From positions 31,391,888 to 31,455,887 of the forward strand of contig OX155960.1 in the NCBI GenBank assembly GCA_944548615.1: a stretch of DNA of 64,000 bases, read 5' to 3'. The stretch is from Micropterix aruncella. Its lineage: Eukaryota; Arthropoda; Insecta; Lepidoptera; Micropterigidae. Shown piece by piece: positions 53,948 to 64,000 of this stretch. Every line of letters starts with the position of its first letter. Position 1 is the stretch's first letter. Position numbers and translations under genes: made by a program. The notes below the pieces were generated by a model that was not told where the DNA came from, made no database searches, and saw nothing but the letters and a program-made list of their open reading frames with translations.

Positions 53948-56900
53948 TTAGATGGCTAAATGATTTAGGTTAATGAATTTAGCGATGACTCGATAAATTT
54001 TAATGGAATTGGACGCCAGAAGGATATCGATTTTGGTAGGGAGTTCGATTTTCAATTGAATGAGATTGGGAATGAACGAAGGAAAGTTGTTAAGGAGAGG
54101 GCAATTAAAGAAGAGGTGATCCACGGTGCAGATATCAAATCCACAATCACACTGTGGGGACGGAATTACGTTTATACGATATAGGTGTGCGGGCGTTGAG
54201 CAGTGACCTATGCGCATTCTGCAAATTGTGGAGATCTCTTTCCGCCTGAAAGGTTTTTTATAATACCAAGGTTTGTTGTGAAGGTGGGGATTTATAAGAA
54301 AATAATGTTGACCTTTAGACTTGCAAGAAGAAAGATAACTCTTCTTCCAGCAGTCCTTCATTTCTTCTTCTATTTGGGGGAGGATGTCCGACGCAGGGAT
54401 TTTAATACGGAGGAGGGCTCCCCTGGAGCGGGCCTCATTAGTCAACATATCCGCCGATTCGTTACCGGCTATTCCTGAGTGGCCTGGAATCCACGTGAGT
54501 ACTACTTCATCCCCTCTCTCTCTGACAGTGCGGAACAGGGATCGGATCTGGTTTTCCAGGTGAGAAGGGCGATGTGAGATGGCCGGATTGTTTAATTTCT
54601 TTACCAGACTTAGGGAGTCGCTAAAAATGGCACATGGGGAAATTTGGTTAGTCAGGATGTACTCGAGGGCTTTCAGGAGGGCAACACTTTCAGCGGTGTA
54701 AATTGATGCTTTGCTGTGTAATTTATAAGCGATGGGAACTCTGCGGTTGTGGTGAAAAATTCCCACCCCCACGTGCCCCCCCAGCTTCTGTCTTGGAGCC
54801 GTCTGTAAATATGAGGTCCCAGCCAGGAAACCTGGATGCTACGAGGTCCAAAAATACGGCATTGTTTAGAGGTGAATTGGGCTGCCCTACTGGACATTTC
54901 GACAAGACGGTTTGAGAGAAGATGTCCGGGGTGGTAAGTCTGTCTCCGAAGGGGAGATGGAAGTCTGGGAGGAGAGCATTCCTGCGAATGATGTCCTTGA
55001 GGCGGTATAGTTTCCTATGACTAACGCAGAGGGCGGGGGCTTTGTTATTTGGAGTGTTTCTCAGCAATTCGGAGAGAAGGGTGATTTTAGGAATAAGAGG
55101 GTGATTGACGAGCTGAAGGCGTTTAATAAAAAATCTATCTGCTAGTAGTTGACATCGGAGGTTGACTGGAGGTTCACAAGACTCGGCTAGTAGGGCATTA
55201 GTGGGAGAGCTTCCCATGGCGCCAATGGTGCATCGGAGGCCTTTAAATTGAAGGGTGCTTAGTTTAATTTCGATTTTCAAGCTCATAGGGTAGCAGATAA
55301 AGGCAGCATAGTCGATGTGAGAACGAATGAGACAGTTGTGGAGGAGCTTAACTGTGAAGGGATGTGACCCCCACCACACTCCACTGACTGCTCGAAGAAC
55401 ATTCAGTGACTTTTCACCGCTGGAAACGACCTGCTCGATGTATCCCCTCCATAGTAGTTTGGTGTCTAGGATAACCCCAAGGAATTTGGCTTGCGCCTTG
55501 ATGGGAATTAGGGAATTATTGAATGTTATATTCACTACTGGGGGAATATTTCTCCGAGTGAAGATAACGGCGCTACTCTTAGAGGGGGAGATAGCTAGTC
55601 CTGAGTTGTGAAGGTATATGTTTAGTGCCTCAAGCGCTTCTGATATCCTCTGCAAGGAGGCCGAGAGGTTGGGTGAGGAGTGGTATTGTAACAAAAACTG
55701 CTTTTTCGTGACGACGTATAAACACGACTAGGTATAACCAGGTCCAACCCAGCAGTTACATATTGGAACCTGGCAGTTACAGTATAATACAACGTCATCT
55801 GCGTATTGCAATATCCTGCAGTGATCCAGAACAGCATTCTCCAACCCCCTTGTATAAAGATTGTATAGGATGGGGGACAGCACGCTACCCTGGAGCAGAC
55901 CCTTGAAGACTGACCTTGAAATGCAACCAGACAGGGAGGGAATATTTATAGTACGGTCCGATAGGAGACGGCAGATGAAGGAGCAAAGTTTTTGAGGAAC
56001 CCCTAGACTGGCAAGTCTCCTCCCGAGGAGGGGGATCAAGACATTGTCATACGCCGCCTGGACATCCAGGAATGCTGTGACAAGAAATTCCCTCCTATGG
56101 AAGGAAAGCCGTATGTCCGTTGTGAGGATGGAGATGTTGTCGAGGGTCCAAGGCCCCTACGGAAACCGAACTGAGTCTTGGACAGCTGGAATCTTGATTC
56201 GAAGAACCATTCTAGCCTGTTTTTTATTAAATGTTCGGCAATTTTACAAAGGAATGAGGATAACGCAATGGGGCGAAAATTTTTAGGGTTATCATTGTCT
56301 CGACCGGATTTTGGGATCGGTATGACAATCTGCGATCTCCAAGCGGTGGGGGGAGTTCCTGTCTCAAAGAACCCGTTTAGTAAATTTAGGAAGTAGGATA
56401 GGATCGGGGGGGGGGGGGGGGGAGAAGAACTGATAAAGGATTAACGGATAAAGTCCTCCCCTGGTGAGGAATCCTTCAAGCGGTGGAGAACCGCTAATAG
56501 TTCTGCCGAGCTGAATGGAGAGATAAGCCACTGGTGGGCACTTGGGGAACGAAGCTGATCGAACTGCATGATATTGATTTCATCACGGTTGGGACAGGTG
56601 GAAGGTGCCAAGTTGTCAGCGAATTGGATGAGGACCTCCTCCTTTAAAGGAGATAAGTTCGAGGAGTTCAAACTACGGCGGAATCTCTTCAACATATTCC
56701 AAACTAAAGTGTTGGGAGTGTCTGGGGAAAGGTTCGTACAGAACTTTTTCCATCCAGCTCTTTTTTTGGTCTTGAGGATTTTCCTAGTCTCTTTCGCAGC
56801 TTTGTGGTAGGAGTCGTAGTTCTCTGGTGACATATCTGTAAGATAGGTAGAGAGGGATGCCTTGCGTTTTAGTATTGACTGGCTGCACTCGTTATCCCAC

Positions 56901-58250
56901 CAAGGGGGAGAGGAGCGGAAGGATGCTCTTTCAGATTGCCTTCTGAAGCAGCTACTAGCCGCTGTTGAAAGGCAAAAAATAAGTGACGAGTAGCACTCTT
57001 CCAGCGGGGTGGATGCTATTGGCGGAAGGTCTATCGCTGCGGCCTCTAGAGATGAAGTGAATTTAGACAAACTGTCAGGAGTGTACACTGGTTTAAAAAG
57101 GGGCCGACGTTTAAGTGTACTTCTCGTTACCAGAGTACCAAGCACGTCTATTAAGATGGGGAAATGGTCGCTCCCGGTTGAGTCACCGAGGACACGCCAG
57201 GTGCTATCAATAGCGATAGAAGATGAGCACAATGAAAGATCTGGAGCTGACGGACGATCTGAGGGAAGAGGTACTAAAGTAGGGGAGCCATCATTGAGGA
57301 TACAGAGGGACATTTTGTCCACGCAGTTCAGTAATGTCTCACCCTGTCGGTCTGAGAAGGCACAGCCCCATGCTGGCGAGTGTGCGTTAAGGTCCCCCAA
57401 AATGAAGATCTTCCCTGTAATGCTGCCTACTGCTTGGAACCAGCGGGCCTCCGAGATAACTGATCTGGGGGGAGTATATATGGAGAGGAAAGAGACACTT
57501 TGTATATGGGCCGCTACCATCTGTGAGTTTTCTGAGAGAGAAGGAATGGAAAGAGTAGAGAAGCTAAGAGAGCTATTGATAAGGAGCATAACACCTCCTT
57601 TGCCATCCGGACGGTCGTCCCGCAGGCAAGAATAACCTGGAATATGAAAGGGAGTGCACGGAAGCAGCCAGGTTTCCGAGATAGCTGCCACATCGATCCG
57701 GTTGTTTAAAAGAAGCTCAATCAATTCTGTCCTTTTTGGTGAAATGCTGCGACAGTTCCACTGAAGAATTCAAAGCATCTTAAAAATTAAGTTTTTTTTT
57801 TTTTAATAAAAAAAAGGAAAAGGAATAAAAAAGAAAGGAGGGGGGCGAGTGAAAGAGCGTTGAAACTCTTATATACGTTAAGAGGCGGATGACAGTCCGC
57901 CAGCCACGGATTTTAAAGGGGAAAGATCAGTTACCGTTCTAAAGGAGGAGGTATCGCTGCAGGATGAGCCTGCAGAATTTCCCTTATTTTGGGCGATTAG
58001 TAGCCGCAAGAGGGACGCAATCTCTTCCAGGGTCGTGGACTTAGGCTGTCTGTTAAGGCAACTGCCATTCTCGACCCTGTCGGGGAAGTAGTCCCATCTC
58101 AGATCTAAGGTGGGGGCGGCTTGGGGACGGGGTTGGAAGTGGGAGGAGAAGAGAGTTTTCTCTTCTTGCCTTTCCCTTTTGTCTTACCCGACCTTAAAGG
58201 GTCTACGGTTATTATTCTAGGACGATAGCTGTTATTAGGGGTTAAGTTGA
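53948..58250 (-). mobile_element. Near full-length I/R1-like LINE with endonuclease, reverse transcriptase and RNase H
   Basis: Read on the minus strand from about 58250. A proline-rich, possibly ORF1-derived stretch (57840-58240) is followed by the EEP endonuclease (57781-56441: ILQWNCRSI, ETWLLP, GDLNAHSPAWG, GSDHFPI). The reverse transcriptase follows (about 56440-54700: FRPIALSSFLCKIAE, KTQFGFRRG, LLQGSVLSPILYNLY, LQYADDVVLY), then RNase H (54772-53948: IFSDSLSLVKKLN, WIPGHSGIAGNESAD) and a Cys/His cluster (CDCGFDICTVDHLFFNC). Frameshifts near 54740 and 55720, a stop close to the endonuclease start, and an 18-G run at 56406-56423 make it inactive or reveal assembly errors. It lies between blocks of the same satellite. 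Confidence 0.88.
56441..57781 (-). pseudogene. LINE ORF2 N-terminal part: EEP endonuclease
   Basis: A 427-codon open frame (57724-56441) extended upstream by MLRILQWNCRSISPKRTELIE-like sequence with one stop. It nicks target DNA in active elements. Catalytic residues are present: Glu in SETWL, Asp and Asn in LGDLNAHS, and Asp-His in GSDHF. It ends at the linker SSPGEDFIR next to a G run. Confidence 0.85.
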
Positions 58251-58289
58251 AAAAAGATGGAGGCTGGGGGGGGGGGGGTTGGGGGTTTC

Positions 58290-58560
58290 AGTATCGGTTT
58301 GCTATCTTTCGCGTTTTTAATGCCGCCTTGCATCACGATCTTTTGCATGTTTTGGTGCAGCGTTGTCTCGCTATCTTTAGTTTTTCGGTGCAGCGTTGTA
58401 TCGCCATCTTTCGTGTTTCGGTGCTGCGTTGTAACGCCATTTGACGTTAATTTCGGTCCGCGTCACGTAGCAATCTTTCACGTGCTCCGTGCCGCATCAC
58501 GGAGCGATCCAAACGTGTTTCGGAGCTGCTTTGAGACGTGACCTTTAAGGCCAGCGTCAC
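58290..58560. repeat. Satellite-like units, right of the LINE
   Basis: GTTTCGGTGCAGCGTTGT and TCGCCATCTTTCG words repeat with a period of about 35 bp, the same family as 52611-53095. More units stand at 58735-58830. Confidence 0.65.
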
Positions 58561-59419
58561 ACTTGCCCCACGTACATCACGAACGCAATGCACTATGACG
58601 TCTAACCCTTGAATTCCCATGAAAGCAGACACACTTATACCACTCAACGTTGCGTGGGATAAAAAAATGTGCTTTCATGCAAATTTAAGGGCCAGATGTC
58701 ATTAATGCGTAGCGTACGTAGGATACGGCAGCCGTAGCGTTTTGGTGTCGTGCCGATGCGAGATCTTTAGCGTATTACGGCGCGATTTCACTCGAATTTC
58801 GATGCTGCGTCGCGATGTTTCGGTTCACCGTCGGGGCAATATTTTGCGCTAGACGTCAACAATTAGTATTTTACTAGATCATTTGTTTCGAACAGAAGGC
58901 GCAATTGTGGTTTGCTTATTGATCACAATTTTAAAATATTTTACAAAAATGGTGATCGTTAAATATTCGCTATAATAATCGACGATTACGGTTGATTGGT
59001 AAATGCGAATAATCGCCAGTTAGGATTAATAGTAATTGTTTCATCACTATAAAGATGCTCTTTCGGAGAAGACCATACGTTGAGCGGAAGGGTAGTAAGA
59101 AACGACGACAATTGGGAACGACGACGTAAGAGTGGTTCCGAATGAGCGATCGCGAGTTGACATTTCGCAAAACCGTATTATATACGTTTCGATTAGATAA
59201 TTCTGTTTTAAAAGTCAACGGCGGTCAGTCCCGCGGCCCCTCTTTACCGGATCGTCCCGTAGTAGCGAGACATAGATGACCTCTACGGAGAATTAAGCGA
59301 AAATGAATCTAGAGCGTTTACGAATTTTGCATTCGGCTAACGCCCCGGAAACGGCGGCGGCGGAACGTTCAGAGGCCGTCGTATCAGTCGGCGGCTCGGT
59401 CGGGCCGCGCGCTTCGTCC
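58561..59419. other. Intergenic DNA with residual satellite units
   Basis: Contains satellite units at 58735-58830; the rest holds no recognised gene. GC rises sharply after 59340, entering a CpG island. Confidence 0.4.
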
Positions 59420-60163
59420 TCAGCACAGGCCGCAGCGCTCGGCCGCCGCCGCGTCGCCGAGGTGAGGGCGGCACGCGAGCGGCGACAGCGGCGACAACGG
59501 CGCGCCGCGACCCGCCACCAGCCGCAGCAGCGCGCCCGCGCCGCCGCCGCCGGCCGATGCCGCCGCCGCCGCCGGGCCGAGCGACCGCGCGCGCCCCATC
59601 AGCGCCGCCAGCCAGCGCCTACGACCCTCCTCCGGACGCTCCGCCGCCGCCGCGGCCGCCGCCGCCGCCTCGGCCGACGCCTCCGCGATGCGGTTCAGCG
59701 AGCGGCTCTCGCGCAGCCGTGTCTCCTTGCGCGGCGCGCGACGCCGACGTCGCGGTGCCGCTGCCGCCGAGCGGCCGCCGGGCGCCGCGCGCGCTCCCGA
59801 GCCGCCGCCGCTCGCGCCGCCGACGCCGCCTGCGCCGCGACCGCCCGCGTCGCCCGAGTCGTCGCGCGAGTCGCGCCGCGGCCGCGCCGGTTCGCGCGCT
59901 GCGCCGCCGCCGGGCGCCGCGCGTCGCTCGCGCCGCTCCGCCTCCTCGTCGGACGCCGAGGACGAGGTGCCGCCGCCGTCGCCGTCCTCGTTGAGCCGCG
60001 AGAGCCGCGCGGGCCGCCCGTCGGCGTCCGTCACGCTGATTATGGGCCGCGGCGGCGGCGGCGGGGGCGGCGGCGGCCGCACGGTCGTCGGCGCGGTCGC
60101 CGGCCGCGGGGCCCTCTTGAACGGCATCCAGCAGGCGACGCGGCCGATGCCTATCTCGCCCAA
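59420..60163 (-). CDS. GC-rich coding exon of an unrecognised gene
   Basis: A minus-strand frame of up to 247 codons. Its third positions are nearly all G or C while second positions are mixed, the pattern of real coding DNA in a CpG island; overlapping frames on the other strand give Arg/Ala/Pro-only products. It reads MPFKRAPRP (inner start at 60127), a poly-Pro run, RPIISVTDADGRPARLSRL, an acidic/Ser patch (SSSASDEEAERRERR), Gly/Ala/Arg linkers, and KETRLRESRSLNRIAEAS, poly-Ala, RRRWLAALMGRARS. It is probably the 5' exon of a larger gene that continues left of 59420; the donor was not settled and no domain was recognised. Residues after about 59520 may be intron. Confidence 0.45.
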   Translation of the reverse strand: MGEIGIGRVACWMPFKRAPRPATAPTTVRPPPPPPPPPRPIISVTDADGRPARLSRLNEDGDGGGTSSSASDEEAERRERRAAPGGGAAREPARPRRDSRDDSGDAGGRGAGGVGGASGGGSGARAAPGGRSAAAAPRRRRRAPRKETRLRESRSLNRIAEASAEAAAAAAAAAERPEEGRRRWLAALMGRARSLGPAAAAASAGGGGAGALLRLVAGRGAPLSPLSPLACRPHLGDAAAAERCGLC

Positions 60164-60785
60164 TCTCGCTCGAGCGTTTTCGTCCTCCGCGTTCGCCTGA
60201 CGGAATACCGACGGTAAGTCGACGAAACGAACCGACGAACTTCGCGAACGGTCGCAGGATTGACGCCCCGGACCGGCGGTCCTCGTACGCCGCGTTGATA
60301 ATTAATATAACCAAGAAGAAAATAATATCGATACCATCCGAGGTTTAAACGGGGTTGGCTAAGCAATATACATATAGTCGATCAAATCTTATTTGACAGA
60401 AGTGTCTTTAAGGACGAAGGCTTGATAATTGTTTTGGGACCGAAAGTTTTGCGTATACAATATTCGGAATAAATCGTCTAATAATAACAGGGTTAAATTC
60501 CCTGTGAAATAGTGAATAAGGTTAGATCAGGATAGCTTTTATTTGCAAAAAGATTGTTGCAGAAAAATATTCTTTACCTACTTTAACTGAAAGCCTAGTA
60601 AACCTAGTAAACGTAGTATATTAGAAAATATGAAAACAATATCAATAAATATTATGTACATAAAAGTGACCAAGTTATATGAACAGATGGATTAGACGCT
60701 GATTTATCCTTAAATTTTGATGGAAGTATTAAGACTAAGAAATGAAAGTAAAAATGTTCCAAGACAGCAGTAAAACAAAACGAAA
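60164..60785. other. Upstream flank of the GC-rich exon
   Basis: GC content falls quickly; likely promoter and 5' flank of the minus-strand gene. No further gene seen. Confidence 0.35.
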
Positions 60786-60786
60786 A

Positions 60787-60789
60787 TAT

Positions 60790-60836
<47 letters not shown>

Positions 60837-60838
60837 TT
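60787..60838. repeat. (TTTA)n microsatellite
   Basis: About 13 uninterrupted units of TTTA. Confidence 0.95.
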
Positions 60839-61506
60839 TTCAGGAAAACCAACAGCTAATTATAATTTAACAATGCCGGAGTAACATAGCAGAGAGCCAA
60901 TTAAAGGTTTTCACGTTTAAATAACGTTGTAGAAACATATATGATCTTTCAATTAAAGCTATCGATTAAGAATGCATCAAAAATTATTCAACAATTAATG
61001 CTAAAAAATTCACTGTTCAGCCGCTGCCTAGCTGAGTTAACACTCGTACAGAATAGATCAAAGTCAAAGCGTTTAATCATGTCATTGAAATTGTCACTTG
61101 TTCGCCACAGAAATGCATTTTGCCTATAGTTGGTACCAGCATGAGGAACATGAAGAGCATTATTACATTATTACACAATTACTCTATATCCGTCATCTAA
61201 ATCGGAGACTTCTTCATCGCTTAGTAGTATAATCACAGGTGAAGGGCAGGGGCGGTACCTCTATATAAGCCAAGAAGCCCGGCTTGCCCTTTTTTAAAAA
61301 AGATCGGTCAACACTTCAATAAATGAATTTGCGAGCGCCTAGCCCTATCTAGCGCGCACAGATCGCTCCACGCGATAAAACAAATATCGACCGAGCAGCA
61401 ATCGCTTCACTTGTACCGAGCTGAGTTCGGCCCGGCCAGTCATCTTGCTCACAAATGGGCTTGCAGCGGGGCTATCTAAATCAGTAGTCCTTTCATTCTA
61501 ATGCGG

Positions 61507-62345
61507 CCTACTTACGATGAGGCCCGGCCAGACAGATCCAGACTGAAGGCGCGGCCGGATTTGGCCGGACTTGTGTAGGGGCGTCGGTCCCGCCTCTCAG
61601 TCCCTCAGTCCTTTCAGTTCATCGGTACAATGATGACGGATACAGACGCTCTGACTTTAACGGAAATTTCTCAAGAGAAGAAAAGAAATAAAAAACGCGA
61701 AGAATGGACTGAGGATTTACTTAGAGAGACGGATATTAACCAATATAAATTTATTGCTGAATTAAAATTAAAAACCAAAATTCGCAACTACCTACGTATG
61801 GACGAAGGAACATAAAAAAACCTATTTCCTTCCTTAGTTTAAGAAATATGCCTTAAGTACTCGTCGTGATGACGCTTTCCTATTGACAGTAGATATGATG
61901 AGTGGACATAATAATATACAGCCACCGAAAATTAAGAGCAATGCGTATTTTTGAGAATGCATTTGGCATATTAACAACTAGATTTCAAATATTTCATTGA
62001 CAGTTTATTGTATATCCGAAAGAATTTATTCCATAGTAATGGCCATAGTATTTTATAGTAAGGTGTAGTATATTCAATAGAATTGTGCATAGTAATGGCT
62101 ATAGTATTCCATAGTAAGTGCGTACTGAGCGCTGCTGTGCGCGCAACTGATGGCCACACGCTACACACGATCCGGCCCGGACTGTGGCCTCCACGGCGAT
62201 CCGCCCATCGAATGAAATTTCATTCGATGACAGGCCACCTCCGGCCGCGCCATCGGTCTGGGATTTCCTGCTAAACACGTCGGGTTTGGACTGACGGGTT
62301 TGGCCGGACAGTCCGGGCCTCTCCGGCCGCCTCATCGTGTGTAGG
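61507..62345 (+). mobile_element. Internally deleted PIF/Harbinger element
   Basis: The left end CCTACTTACGATGAGGC is matched by CCTACACACGATGAGGC on the other strand at the right end. Subterminal copies (ACACACGATCCGGCCCGG near 62163) and a perfect 22-bp palindrome at 62207-62228 lie inside. It encodes both ends of a Harbinger nuclease (see the next entry) with the middle lost. No clear three-base duplication is seen. Confidence 0.7.
61630..62032 (+). pseudogene. HARBI1-like transposase remnant
   Basis: The N-terminal part (61630-61815) ends FIAELKLKTKIRNYLRMDEGT, the usual entry to the Harbinger nuclease domain. At about 61938-62003 the plus strand reads RAMRIFENAFGILTTRFQIFH, the conserved C-terminal ENAFG motif. 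The catalytic centre between them is deleted and stops interrupt the rest. Confidence 0.75.
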
Positions 62346-63500
62346 GTGCATAACCCGTGGCAAATTACGCAAAACAATATATGCATCTATACAACTTTTG
62401 TACTGAGCGAAATGCCCGGCTTACATTAGCATGATGTTTTATGCGAGCTAGGGGGACACAGATTGCGAAACGTCATTGTGTATTTAGTTCCGATTGTTTT
62501 GTGCGTGACAGTGCAGATTTTTTATTGTATAGTTTGTAACAAAAATCGCCTTTTTTTCTGCGCGGCCGCAGTATCCGTTCCCTTAGTAGAGCCGAATTTC
62601 GGGGGTTTTCCTTGCTGTTTTGCACTTTCTGACGTTTTTTTGGCGTTTTGTGAACATTTCTCCAATATTTATAATAAATCGCGATTTCCTATTATGACAT
62701 TTAACTAATGTCATATTTGACAGGTAAAGCTGTGCGAATCGTTTAACCCTACGTGAATAGGTCTATTTTATGGAGACAAAAGGGGTTTGGGGTCCACCTC
62801 TACGCTCTATGACTCGCACAAGCTGTCAAAATTTTACGCGGGGAAGTAAAAGGCGTGAGTTTCGGCGATTCGTCCTTTTTTTGCGAAAGTGCTTGGTTGA
62901 AGGAGTTTTTTTTTAATGTAGGCTGTTCTTTTAATTTCTGCCAGTGGCATCTATGTTTTTGCTATGTAACTGCTGCTAATATGACGTTGGATTGTCGCGT
63001 AATGTGAGTGGTTAAGCTCACAAGACAATTTCACCTGGACTTTTGCCTCCATATGAAGGAAATAACACACCAGTCTTCGGCGGGAGCACGTGTGCTGTTG
63101 GCGCACACGTGACACGACAAGAAAACTGTATATTCGAAGAGTGTGCCTTCTTGGTGGATTAAAAACGTACTTTTTACATACCTGCGTGTTTTTCTTTTTT
63201 GTGTTTCGAGGTTAATAGATTTTCTAAAAGCCAAATCCAATGGACATCAACATTTCGCCCACCATCTGAGATCGGTGTTGTTAGTAATAATAATAATAAT
63301 AAAATACTTTATTCTTAAGAAAGGTTAGTGTGGCTAGGATTAATATTTTTTTTATTCTTTGGTATTTTCTCGAAATTAGTTTCCATTTTTGCTATAAAAG
63401 AAACGGTGGCGTCCATATTTTTTTTGGTTTTGGTGATTCTTGCCGTGTTTCATTACAACATGGTTAATTATAACTCACGGTTATAAATTTCATTTGATTT
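62346..63500. other. Intergenic DNA
   Basis: No supported gene. Contains a short triplet run (AATAATAATAAT near 63285). Confidence 0.4.
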
Positions 63501-63514
63501 GTGGTTTTTATTGC

Positions 63515-63989
63515 CTGATAAACAATAGAAGAAATTGTCCCTTGTGGTGAGTTTTGTGTACGAGTTTTAATCGGCAAGGACAAAGTAAAATCTTTGACTT
63601 TTGAGCAAAAGAAGCTAAGAATTTCTCCAAAACCTACACCCGATTTGTGTATTTTTCAGACAAGTAAATTGCATAAAAGACAATTTAATAGATCAGTGTA
63701 CAAAACTCAATGGGTCGTTGGCTGTTCCCATTTCAATAAATTGTTTTGTTATTGCTGTATTCTTTTTTCAAATGACCCAAATGTTTGGAATACGTCTGGT
63801 TATGACGATCTAAATAATTTAGCCGGCGTGATAAAAAGACACATGAATTCGCAAAAACACATGAATTTATATATTTCGTTTAGTAACTTTGGTAAACAAC
63901 GAATTGAGACATGTTTACCTCGTCAGTTAAATGACGAAATTTCAAACCACAACATGCGCGTAGACTACAATCTCAGTGATTTTCAGTGA
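63515..63989 (+). CDS. hAT-derived TTF-type zinc-finger protein (ZMYM1-like), N-terminal part
   Basis: Open frame running from about 63515. It reads KKLRISPKPTPDLCIFQ, then the TTF/BED-like Cys-His domain QWVVGCSHFNKLFCYCCILFS, DPNVWNTSGYDDLNNLAGVIKRHMNSQKHMN, the typical start of 'zinc finger MYM-type 1-like' and other hAT transposase-derived proteins. A DUF4371 and hAT dimerisation domain would be expected next, beyond the window. A stop at 63987 ends the frame, so it is spliced, frameshifted or dead. An acceptor-like site (ACAATAG) near 63525 suggests an exon start. Confidence 0.7.
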
Positions 63990-64000
63990 TTAGTAGATAT

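Noticed and set aside
57009..57635. 208-codon plus-strand frame
   Set aside because: Shadow of the LINE endonuclease frame on the minus strand.
59303..60217. 304-codon plus-strand frame in the CpG island
   Set aside because: Product is almost only Arg, Ala and Pro; codon-position GC favours the minus-strand frame. The donor at 59460 is noted in the findings.

Overview
This is a 64-kb piece of an animal nuclear genome, almost certainly an insect and possibly hemipteran; the order cannot be fixed from sequence alone. Genes are split by GT-AG introns, most DNA is AT-rich and full of transposable elements, CCTAA (TTAGG-type) tracts occur, and every recognised protein is a conserved eukaryotic one. 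There are no bacterial operons or CRISPR arrays.

Layout, left to right: WBP2-like adaptor (minus, 3' end outside the window; 520-2238); USP36-type deubiquitinase (plus, 9 coding exons; 4553-13298) with LINE and MITE insertions in its introns; a transposon-dense stretch (13.3-19.0 kb) with an unusual MITE family carrying 15-bp periodic ends; a small three-exon gene resembling GTP cyclohydrolase I feedback regulatory protein (plus; 19292-19834); a minus-strand non-coding snoRNA host gene (about 28.0 to 20.5 kb) whose introns each carry box C/D RNAs (U31, U30, U27, snR38/SNORD1 types) or an H/ACA-like RNA; RpL14 (minus; 28086-28586); SNU13 (plus; 33130-33584); ALG1 (minus, 4 exons; 34694-40258); a Uev1A/UBE2V ubiquitin E2 variant (plus, 4 exons; 40908-48027); a gene-poor AT-rich stretch with a 345-bp tandem array; an I-like LINE inserted among 35-bp satellite units (52.6-58.8 kb); a GC-rich exon of an unrecognised gene (minus; 59.4-60.2 kb); a decayed PIF/Harbinger element; and the start of a hAT/ZMYM1-like zinc-finger protein at the right edge.

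The most notable locus is 20.5-33.6 kb. RpL14 and SNU13, the protein that binds the k-turn of every box C/D snoRNA, were divergent neighbours before a TIR-bounded 3-kb insertion separated them. Directly downstream of RpL14, on the same strand and within 100 bp of its stop codon, begins a chain of small non-coding exons whose introns encode guide RNAs for 18S and 28S rRNA. USP36, a nucleolar enzyme in other animals, lies in the same window. The host gene has grown by internal duplication and been damaged by transposons: two H/ACA copies, two snR38-type copies (one with an altered guide), two U27 copies and at least three intact U31 copies plus a broken one.

Many transposon calls rest on direct evidence: perfect 8-bp target-site duplications, an 11-bp LINE duplication, and paralogous empty sites inside the window. 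Names of gene and RNA families come from recognition of residues and guide motifs, not from database searches.
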